Assembly: GCA_001800675.1 (NCBI GenBank)
Contig: MGVW01000022.1
Location: 1 to 5,102 of the forward strand
Direction: 5' to 3'
DNA length: 5,102 nt
Source: Euryarchaeota archaeon RBG_13_57_23
GTDB taxonomy: Archaea; Thermoplasmatota; Thermoplasmata; UBA10834
The position numbers were made by a program, and so were the translations under genes. Under the pieces are notes generated by a model. That model saw only the letters and a program-made list of their open reading frames with translations, searched no databases and had not been told where the DNA came from. Each line of letters opens with the position of its first letter. Position 1 is the first letter of the stretch. This document shows, in pieces, positions 1 through 5,102 of the stretch.

Positions 1-1
1 G

Positions 2-3000
2 GTAGTTGAGAGGAACGGGCCCGAGACAAAGGTCGTGATGGGGAGCCCAACGTTCCCTGGATCCACTTACGACATCTCATGTGGAGGATCGATTACCGAT
101 GCGGCCCTGGGTGACTTCAACAGCGACGGGTTCGTCGACTTGGTGACCGCAACGGCGGAGACGCCGCTCGCGCTGTTCATGAACACTAAGGGACCAATTC
201 CGTTCTCCGGATACTCAAATGTCGTGTCGACTCCTCCTGGTAGCTGGTCCATTGCCGTCGGCGACTTCAACTCCGACGGAATGACCGACCTGGCCTATAC
301 TAGGTCGGTCCGAACGATCGTCGTCATGCTTCAAAGCGCAACGGTGCCGTTCGGTCCCTCATCCCCAACTCGAAATCTGACGCACACGGTGGGTCAAGAC
401 TTCACCAAGCTCTGGAGCGGCGATGTGACCGGTGATGGAAAAACCGATATCGTGGCCTCTCGATCAGCAGATCCATCATTGTATCTGTTCGACCAGAATG
501 ACTTCGAGTCCGCTCAACATCCATACGGGACGCTACAACTCCCGACGGTCCCGAAGTTCGTATCAGTCATCGATGCGACAGATGATGGCCACGCGGACGT
601 TGTTGCCACATTCTCCGAATCCGATTTGCTCTATCTCTACAAGCAGGAGTCGGGTAACCTTCCCTCCACTCCTTCGATGGTTTTCGTGACAGGTGCTGAC
701 CCAACATATGCCGTTATTGGGGATGGCACCGGGGATAACAGAGGAGACCTGCTCGTGAACGACCTCGGCTCGCACTCCATCTCCGCCTGGGAGCAGATGA
801 ACTTCGCCCCAGTCGCTAATGCTGGAGGACCTTATGTCACTAGGCAAGGCGACCTTCTCCAGATCAACGGGACTGTCGAGACGGGCACTTCCGAGATTCC
901 ATACATGGATTTCTTCTGGGACTTCGGAGACGGCAACACGAGCGGATGGACAAGCCAGGCGAGACCTGTCTACAACTACACGGACGTAGGTTCGTACACA
1001 ATCCAGATGATCGCTCGCGACCCAGTGGGCCTATTCGATATGAGCGCGGCCACGGTCGACGTCCTCGATAGTGTTCCGCACACATCGTTTACGTGGTCCC
1101 CGAGTGACGTCGAAGAAGGAAGGAACATCACAATCACGGACGGAACCTGGTCGTTCGATGAAGTGGTGTCCAGGAGCTGGAGCGTCGACGGAGTACCGCA
1201 GGGCGACCAGAGCAGCATCGTGATCGCGTTCCAGAATGGGACTCACATCGTCGTACTGACTGTAGAGGACGCGGACGGATCAGTTGGCATCGCTATCAGC
1301 TCAATCGAGGTCGAGTCCAAGGCCCCGGACCTGGAGCTGGTCGTCTTCGGCCCCCAGCCCTTCGGCGAGGGGTTCTCGGTCACGTTCTTCGTTGAGGTCG
1401 ATAAGTGGCATTTCGTGTTGAACGGGAGCACCTGGTCGCAGGAGCCGGTCGACCCGATCGTATCCTACGAATGGGATTTCTCGAACGTCCCAGGGACGTT
1501 CGTGCCTGACCCAGATGCACCGAACTCGGCGAACGTCACGCACGTGTTCTCCGCTTCGACCGATGCGAAGGTCTTCCGGGTGGTCGTACGCGTGAACGAT
1601 TCCGATGGCGAAGAGAGCGAAACTACGATCGATGTCCTTGTCAGCGACAGAGGGCCCGTTGCGGGGATACAGCTATCCGATCCAAATCCGATGGAGAGCG
1701 TGCCGTTCTCTTTCATCAGCACATCGTCCTCCTTCGACGGTATTGTCACTTGGTACTGGACCCTGGAGCATCCTAACGGCACGATCGACGAATTCACGAT
1801 CGACGGTCGCGTGATGGAGAGGCTGGAGTTCTCAACCCTTCAGGATGGCAACTACACGATGTCGCTGAACGTCATGGAGTCGGACGGCGATGAGGCAACG
1901 GCAGTCCTCAATTTCCAGATCCAGGAGATCCCTCCTGAGGTGAGTCTCGAGACGATCTCGGAGAGCGAGGAAGACGGCGAATTCATGGAGTTCGAGGTTG
2001 TCGATATCGTCGCATACGTCACCAGCTTGGATCCAGCGGTCCAGTTCGAATGGGATTTCGATGCGTCTGGCACGGAGTTCGTACCAGATCAGGTCACGTA
2101 CAGTGGGGACACGAATCATACGTATCTCGCGGTGGGCTACTACACCATGAAGGTGAGGGTGACGGACTCCGATGGCAGCAGTACCATCCAGACCCTGTCA
2201 ATCTGGATCAGCAACAGCCCGATTGAGGCTGGATTCTCGCCGTTCGCCGATGACATCCGCATTTTCAGGTCCGTGCCAGACACCAATGTAATGACCCTCA
2301 ACGCGTCCGTCCTCGGAACGCGCTTCCCGGACATAGTCTCTCTTGATTGGGATTTCGGCGATGGTCAGAGCTTGTCCGTCCCAGGCGTTCCCGAGGAAGA
2401 TGTCGTCCACAACTACACTCTCGGAGCCGACTACTTCCTGAACGTTACTGTGACCGACGATGACGGATATGTCTTCGTTATGAAGACAAAGGTGTACGTC
2501 GATCCCCTGGAGATAACGCTCATCGAGCCCGTGGATGACGGCGTCGTCAGGAGTGGCACGCCGATCATGTTCCTCATAACTCAGGGATCGACGCCGATCG
2601 TATCTGTCTCATACGACATCAACGACACTCTGTTCCGACCATTCCCGACACAATATGTCATCAACACTACTGGCTGGGCGGAGGCGGAGTACCGGATTGC
2701 AGTTGTAGGATGGGACAGCGGGGGCAATCTGGCAATATTCCGCTACCTCGTGATCACGATAGATGACAGTCCTCCGTCGGCCTTCCTGTCGTCGACCAAG
2801 CAGACTGTCTATGGAGGCGACAAGTTCAACATGACGCTCAAGGTGTTCGACCCGAACGTCGAGGCAGCGGGCGTCACCCTGTTCATCAAGTTCCCTGGAG
2901 ACAAGATCTTTCTGCCGTACGCGACCTCAGAGGGCGACGATGGCACATTCTACAGGGTCATTAGGGTCCCACAGACGGAGGGCACGATCGAGCTCTACGC

Positions 3001-3580
3001 GAACGTGACCGACCTAGCTGGGAATTCGAAGGAGACCCCGACGTACACGCTCTCATTGCGGCTGCACTTCATCGACTGGTCGTGGCCGTACATCATGACT
3101 GCGGCGCTGCTCGGAGCATTGTTCACTGCAGGGTACTTCATGCGCGAGCAGAAGACCGCGGTGGACGAGGTCTTCGTCATCTACAAGGATGGCCGGATGA
3201 TAACCCACAGCACTAGGCGCCTCAAGCCGGGCATGGACGACCATGTCCTTGGTGGGATGCTGGTTGCGATCCAGGACTTCGTCCGGGAGTCATTCAAGGA
3301 CATCACATCGTTCAGGCTCAGGAGGCTGGAGTTCGGCGAGAAAAGCGTCCTCGTGGAGAAGGGGGAGTATGTCTACTTGGCTGTGCTCCTCCACGGACAG
3401 ACCTCAAGAAAGATCGCCGTCAAGATGCAGAAGGTGGTTGAGGAGATCGAGCAGAAGTTCGGACCTGCGCTGAAGGACTGGGACGGCGACCTCGAGAAGA
3501 TGAGAGGGGTAGGTGAGCCTGTCAAGAAGCTCTATTCGAAGATGCCCATGTTCCCCGGCAGAAGGGCCAAGAACGCATAG
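2..3580 (+). CDS. Giant surface protein, 5'-truncated: FG-GAP propeller + PKD array + TM helix + cytosolic domain
   Basis: The reading frame is open from base 2, and the first methionine-type codon (GTG at 35) is followed by mature repeat sequence with no signal peptide. The true start is therefore left of the window and this CDS is partial. Residues are numbered here with the GTG at 35 as 1, giving 1181 residues in this numbering. Domains in order: five FG-GAP/VCBS-type calcium-loop blades (about 20-250), about six PKD-type beta-sandwich domains (258-822), two Ig/FN3-like sandwiches (825-1010), one hydrophobic helix (about 1015-1036) and a basic cytoplasmic tail carrying one compact domain (about 1043-1165). 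The protein is probably a type I, C-terminally anchored cell-surface protein. Propeller and PKD domains usually serve adhesion or binding of proteins or carbohydrates; the ligand is unknown. There is a single cysteine (residue 16), so no disulfides are expected in the visible part. The ectodomain is acidic and sequon-rich. The DUF92 gene follows directly in the same direction. Gene identity as a PKD-type surface protein is secure, its function is not. Confidence 0.93.
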   Translation, partial: VVERNGPETKVVMGSPTFPGSTYDISCGGSITDAALGDFNSDGFVDLVTATAETPLALFMNTKGPIPFSGYSNVVSTPPGSWSIAVGDFNSDGMTDLAYTRSVRTIVVMLQSATVPFGPSSPTRNLTHTVGQDFTKLWSGDVTGDGKTDIVASRSADPSLYLFDQNDFESAQHPYGTLQLPTVPKFVSVIDATDDGHADVVATFSESDLLYLYKQESGNLPSTPSMVFVTGADPTYAVIGDGTGDNRGDLLVNDLGSHSISAWEQMNFAPVANAGGPYVTRQGDLLQINGTVETGTSEIPYMDFFWDFGDGNTSGWTSQARPVYNYTDVGSYTIQMIARDPVGLFDMSAATVDVLDSVPHTSFTWSPSDVEEGRNITITDGTWSFDEVVSRSWSVDGVPQGDQSSIVIAFQNGTHIVVLTVEDADGSVGIAISSIEVESKAPDLELVVFGPQPFGEGFSVTFFVEVDKWHFVLNGSTWSQEPVDPIVSYEWDFSNVPGTFVPDPDAPNSANVTHVFSASTDAKVFRVVVRVNDSDGEESETTIDVLVSDRGPVAGIQLSDPNPMESVPFSFISTSSSFDGIVTWYWTLEHPNGTIDEFTIDGRVMERLEFSTLQDGNYTMSLNVMESDGDEATAVLNFQIQEIPPEVSLETISESEEDGEFMEFEVVDIVAYVTSLDPAVQFEWDFDASGTEFVPDQVTYSGDTNHTYLAVGYYTMKVRVTDSDGSSTIQTLSIWISNSPIEAGFSPFADDIRIFRSVPDTNVMTLNASVLGTRFPDIVSLDWDFGDGQSLSVPGVPEEDVVHNYTLGADYFLNVTVTDDDGYVFVMKTKVYVDPLEITLIEPVDDGVVRSGTPIMFLITQGSTPIVSVSYDINDTLFRPFPTQYVINTTGWAEAEYRIAVVGWDSGGNLAIFRYLVITIDDSPPSAFLSSTKQTVYGGDKFNMTLKVFDPNVEAAGVTLFIKFPGDKIFLPYATSEGDDGTFYRVIRVPQTEGTIELYANVTDLAGNSKETPTYTLSLRLHFIDWSWPYIMTAALLGALFTAGYFMREQKTAVDEVFVIYKDGRMITHSTRRLKPGMDDHVLGGMLVAIQDFVRESFKDITSFRLRRLEFGEKSVLVEKGEYVYLAVLLHGQTSRKIAVKMQKVVEEIEQKFGPALKDWDGDLEKMRGVGEPVKKLYSKMPMFPGRRAKNA
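98..784 (+). repeat. Five FG-GAP/VCBS-type beta-propeller blades
   Basis: Calcium-loop motifs of the form D-x-x-x-D-G-x-x-D followed by L, I or V begin at residues 27, 77, 130, 180 and 230 of the large protein (codons at 113, 263, 422, 572 and 722). The spacing is very regular: 50, 53, 50 and 50 residues. The first two loops share DFNSDG. The third reads DVTGDG, the fourth DATDDG and the fifth DGTGDN, so the fifth replaces the loop glycine by asparagine. This periodicity is that of integrin-alpha-like seven-bladed propellers. Only five blades are visible because the gene begins outside the window. The repeats are clear at protein level and have diverged at DNA level. Confidence 0.85.
806..2500 (+). 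repeat. Array of about six PKD-type domains
   Basis: The array spans residues 258-822 of the large protein. The first domain (258-344) carries the canonical WDFGDG at 295-300, then a Y-x-x-x-G-x-Y-T-I-x-x-x-x-x-D ending. The sixth (728-822) carries DWDFGDG at 771-777. Domains three (430-536) and five (633-725) have E-W-D-F at 479-482 and 672-675 with an inserted loop ending F-V-P-D. Domains two (347-427) and four (540-629) are degenerate, with SWSVDG at 381-386 and WYWTL at 573-577 in place of the signature. Each domain ends in a recognisable V-x-V-x-D-x-D-G strand or a variant of it. PKD domains are extracellular beta-sandwiches that mediate adhesion or act as stalks. Boundaries are approximate and the degenerate members are called from spacing and partial motifs. 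Confidence 0.85.
2507..3064 (+). other. Two membrane-proximal Ig/FN3-like beta-sandwich domains
   Basis: Residues 825-910 and 911-1010 of the large protein lack the PKD signature but show alternating beta-strand patterns. The first begins ITLIEPVDDGVVRSG, typical of bacterial and archaeal Ig-like domains placed after PKD arrays, and has W-D-S-G-G-N near its end. The second has V-F-D-P in the middle and V-T-D-L-A-G-N-S at its end. A D-x-x-G-N turn before the last strand is common in such domains. They probably form a stalk next to the membrane. The fold is inferred from pattern alone. Confidence 0.55.
3077..3142 (+). other. Single C-terminal transmembrane helix of the surface protein
   Basis: Residues about 1015-1036 start with an aromatic W-S-W-P-Y cap and continue with an uncharged stretch rich in Ala, Leu, Gly and Phe up to Y-F-M. 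They are followed at once by the charged residues R-E-Q-K. The positive side is the C-terminal side, so the large domains lie outside the cell and the last 145 residues inside. Confidence 0.88.
3161..3529 (+). other. Cytoplasmic tail domain, roadblock/longin-like by inference
   Basis: Residues about 1043-1165 form a compact alpha/beta domain. An opening strand (EVFVIYKDGRMITHSTR) is followed by G-M-D-D-H-V-L-G-G-M-L-x-A-I-Q-D-F-V, a long helix. Next come paired strands with L-E-F-G-E-K and V-L-V-E-K-G-E-Y-V-Y-L-A-V-L, then an amphipathic helix rich in K and E, and finally a D-W-D-G-D motif. To my recollection this module recurs at the C-terminus of PKD-, FN3- or repeat-containing membrane proteins in Thermoplasmata-related archaea. 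The order strand, helix, strand pair, helix resembles roadblock/LC7 and longin domains, which bind small Ras-like GTPases. That similarity is inferred from layout and has not been demonstrated. No kinase, GTPase or helix-turn-helix motif is present. Confidence 0.6.
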
Positions 3581-3585
3581 GTGAT
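3579..3585 (+). promoter_or_regulatory. Shine-Dalgarno AGGTGAT for the DUF92 gene
   Basis: AGGTGAT is a perfect seven-base match to the complement of the archaeal 16S rRNA tail. It overlaps the TAG stop of the surface-protein gene and lies three bases before CTG at 3589. No comparable purine-rich site precedes GTG 3646 or ATG 3649. This site therefore decides in favour of the upstream start and suggests translation linked to that of the gene before it. Confidence 0.6.
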
Positions 3586-3588
3586 TTA

Positions 3589-4362
3589 CTGACCGTTCCT
3601 CTTCCGGACACGCTGACCATCGTAGGCGTCACCGTATTCTGCATCGTGATGGCCGCGGGCTCGTACTACAAGAAGATATTCAACCTCTCGGGCTCGCTCT
3701 CCGCTTTCGTCTTGGGCATGGTCATAGGAATCTGCGGGAACGTGCTCTGGCTGTTGCTGCTGCTTGTGTTCCTCATAACGAGCTTCGGAGCGACGAAGTA
3801 CAGGTTCGAGTGGAAGAAGGCGGAGGGTTTTCAGGAAGGCACTAGGGGTGAGCGCAGTTGGAGGAATGTCTTCGCGAACGGCGCAATCCCCGCATTGATT
3901 GCCCTGGCCAGTTTCGCCGCGGATTGGGCAGACCCTGAGGGCTCCTTGTTCCCCAAGAACATCGCGAGCTATCTGTTCGTATCAGCCATTGCGGTCGCCG
4001 CTTCTGACACGGCCGCGAGCGAGATAGGAATCATCGACCCAAGGGTGTACATGATAACCACCTTCGAGCGGGTCAAGCGGGGAGTTGACGGGGGCGTGTC
4101 GCTGACCGGTCAGCTGGCAGCGTTCGTTGCCGCCGCCTACACGTCGGTAATCGCATATGTGGTGTTCGCCTTCTTGGACGAATCGCTCTTGGCCGATCCG
4201 TTCACGATGTTCATCCCGATGCTGTGCGGATTCCTCGGATGCCAGATCGATTCTGTTATCGGAGCCACTTGGGAACGCAGGGGCAGGGTCGGTAAGCTGA
4301 GCAACAACTTCTTGTCCATCGCCGCGGGAACGCTCGTAGCGTTCGCGCTCACGCTCTTCTAG
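3589..4362 (+). CDS. DUF92-family integral membrane protein (VTE6/phytyl-phosphate kinase-related)
   Basis: With a CTG start the product has 257 residues and five or six hydrophobic segments: about 9-24, 35-66, 99-111, 125-138, 174-196 and 205-225, with a last one at 241-256. Family signatures in order are R-S-W-R-N-V-F-A-N-G at 89-98, S-D-T-A-A-S-E-I-G at 139-147, P-R-x-x-M-I-T-T-F with D-G-G-V-S at 151-171, G-F-L-G-C-Q-I-D-S-V-I-G-A-T at 214-227 and L-S-N-N-F-L-S at 237-243. These are typical of DUF92. In plants and cyanobacteria the family contains VTE6, which phosphorylates phytyl phosphate to the diphosphate; the archaeal role is unproven, but isoprenyl-phosphate phosphorylation is a reasonable guess. 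The GTG at 3646 and ATG at 3649 would give 238 or 237 residues and delete the first helix. The frame has no ATG, GTG or TTG between the stop at 3514 and 3646. The gene starts eight bases after the surface-protein gene and is probably co-transcribed. Family is certain, start moderately so. Confidence 0.88.
   Translation: MTVPLPDTLTIVGVTVFCIVMAAGSYYKKIFNLSGSLSAFVLGMVIGICGNVLWLLLLLVFLITSFGATKYRFEWKKAEGFQEGTRGERSWRNVFANGAIPALIALASFAADWADPEGSLFPKNIASYLFVSAIAVAASDTAASEIGIIDPRVYMITTFERVKRGVDGGVSLTGQLAAFVAAAYTSVIAYVVFAFLDESLLADPFTMFIPMLCGFLGCQIDSVIGATWERRGRVGKLSNNFLSIAAGTLVAFALTLF
4359..4362. other. CTAG shared by two convergent stop codons
   Basis: The plus-strand TAG at 4360-4362 ends the DUF92 gene, and the minus-strand TAG complementary to 4359-4361 ends the methyltransferase gene. 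The palindrome CTAG holds both stops, leaving no intergenic space. No T-rich tract or hairpin is visible on either side, so transcripts from both directions must read into the opposite gene. Confidence 0.9.
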
Positions 4363-5072
4363 ACCCGCGCGAGCACATAGACATCCATGACCCCGCGGTA
4401 AACCTTGTCGATATGCCACTCGGTCCTCTTGCACAGCGCCCTCATCTCGCTCGGCGTCACCATCAAGAGGTCCCACCAAGGACCAACCGTGTTCCCGTAT
4501 CGTTCTCTGAGTCTGACCTGCCCTGGCGGGAGCCCCAGAGCACGGTTCCTCTTGTGGTATCTGAGATGGTGTGGGTTCTTCGTTCTGGTCGGCTGGATTG
4601 ACGAGGCGAGGAACACTCCGCCAGGCCTGACGATTCGGTGAAGGTCTCTCATCATGCTCTCCACGCCTAGTACTGTCCCACAAAGCCCCAGATTATTGCA
4701 GAACGCGATCGCAGTGTCGAAGCTGGCCTCTGGGAATCTCATGTCGCATGCCGACATCCTTTTGACGACCTTGACGCCCCTTCGTTTCGAGACTTCGACT
4801 GCGCTCGGGGACAGATCTATGCCAACGACGTCGTGCCCGCTCTGCTGAAGGTGCAGTGCCACTCGTCCGGCGCCCACACCGATGTCCAGCACCTTCCCCT
4901 TCACATGCTGGAGCGCCTTCTTCTCGGCGGGCTGGAAGTCCTCGAAACCCGCGAAATACACATCCATGCCCTGCCCGTCAACGTGGCCGTCGTCGCGTTC
5001 GAGGTAGAGCGGATGTGGGGTCCCGTTGTAGAAATCCAGGAATGCCCTGCCGAATAGGTCGTAGTCCTTCAT
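4359..5072 (-). CDS. Class I SAM-dependent methyltransferase
   Basis: The product has 237 residues with a Rossmann-type methyltransferase core. Motif I is V-L-D-I-G-V-G-A-G-R at 61-70, which holds the SAM methionine and ribose. The acidic end of strand 2 is V-V-G-I-D-L-S at 82-88, with D86 expected to bind the ribose hydroxyls. A-C-D-M-R-F-P at 108-114 supplies D110 near the adenine, followed by S-F-D-T-A-I-A-F at 117-124 and R-I-V-R-P-G-G at 146-152. The N-terminal 50 residues include E-R-D-D-G-H at 25-30 and probably form a lid or substrate cap. The region 160-200 is rich in R, H and K and could suit an anionic substrate. No sequence feature fixes the substrate. The ATG at 5072 is the only start, because an in-frame TGA lies 15 bases upstream. 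No Shine-Dalgarno precedes it, so the mRNA may be leaderless. It converges on the DUF92 gene with overlapping stops. Small-molecule methylation is more likely than DNA methylation, as no DPPY-type motif is present. Confidence 0.9.
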   Translation of the reverse strand: MKDYDLFGRAFLDFYNGTPHPLYLERDDGHVDGQGMDVYFAGFEDFQPAEKKALQHVKGKVLDIGVGAGRVALHLQQSGHDVVGIDLSPSAVEVSKRRGVKVVKRMSACDMRFPEASFDTAIAFCNNLGLCGTVLGVESMMRDLHRIVRPGGVFLASSIQPTRTKNPHHLRYHKRNRALGLPPGQVRLRERYGNTVGPWWDLLMVTPSEMRALCKRTEWHIDKVYRGVMDVYVLARV

Positions 5073-5102
5073 CGTCGAGGCATATCAGTCCCGGTACAAA
5101 GG

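Noticed and set aside
35..40. GTG/ATG at 35-40 as the true start of the surface-protein gene
   Set aside because: The frame is open to the window edge, no signal peptide follows, and the first propeller blade is already under way. A truncated gene is the simpler reading.
1465..1797. Minus-strand open frame of 110 codons inside the surface-protein gene
   Set aside because: It is antisense to continuous PKD-coding sequence, rich in Ser and Thr without motifs, and has no ribosome binding site that stands out.
3581..3592. GTG at 3581 as the start of the DUF92 gene
   Set aside because: It is out of frame and meets TGA after three codons (GTG ATT TAC TGA). The bases are better explained as part of the Shine-Dalgarno.
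3982..4683. Long minus-strand open frame (233 codons) crossing the DUF92 and methyltransferase genes
   Set aside because: Its product is a low-complexity mix of Arg, Glu, Gly and Gln with no domain pattern. It lies opposite one well-supported gene and inside another in a different frame, as expected for a shadow frame in GC-rich coding DNA.
5095..5100. TTTGTA on the minus strand, 23-28 bases before the methyltransferase ATG, as a TATA box
   Set aside because: The distance fits a leaderless archaeal promoter, but the match to TTTATATA is weak and only 30 upstream bases are visible.
1..5102. tRNA, rRNA, CRISPR, insertion sequence, riboswitch or long inverted repeat
   Set aside because: None was seen by eye. 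The window is almost wholly coding, and the only non-coding DNA is 8 bases after the first gene and 30 bases at the right edge. Very short or weak structures could have been missed.

Overview
The window looks like chromosomal DNA from an archaeon, most likely a euryarchaeal or Thermoplasmata-type lineage. Three things point that way. First, there is a very large surface protein with propeller repeats and PKD domains, one C-terminal membrane helix and a compact cytoplasmic tail domain, an arrangement familiar from Thermoplasmata-related genomes. Second, there is a DUF92 membrane protein. Third, a clear AGGTGAT Shine-Dalgarno matches the archaeal 16S rRNA 3' end. The lineage is inferred from gene content and is not proven. 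The DNA is moderately GC-rich, gene-dense, and shows no mobile element, CRISPR array, tRNA or rRNA.

Layout: (1) From the left edge to 3580, plus strand, runs one huge CDS whose 5' end lies outside the window. It encodes five FG-GAP/VCBS-type blades, about six PKD-type domains, two further beta-sandwich domains, a membrane helix and a cytoplasmic domain of about 130 residues. (2) Immediately after it, on the same strand, is a DUF92-family multi-pass membrane protein ending at 4362. Its only ATG/GTG starts would remove the first membrane helix. The reading frame continues upstream to a CTG placed just after a seven-base Shine-Dalgarno, so a CTG start at 3589 is the best reading. (3) On the minus strand, 5072 to 4359, is a class I SAM-dependent methyltransferase. 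It converges on the DUF92 gene so tightly that both stop codons lie in one CTAG.

How the genes relate: genes 1 and 2 are almost certainly co-transcribed, since no more than 65 bases separate them even with the downstream start. Both products are membrane proteins, but no shared pathway can be shown. The methyltransferase is a separate, convergent unit. The most interesting signals are the receptor-like design of the large protein (glycosylation-rich ectodomain, one helix, conserved-looking cytosolic module) and the probable CTG start of the DUF92 gene. No defence system or other recognisable new multi-gene system is visible.
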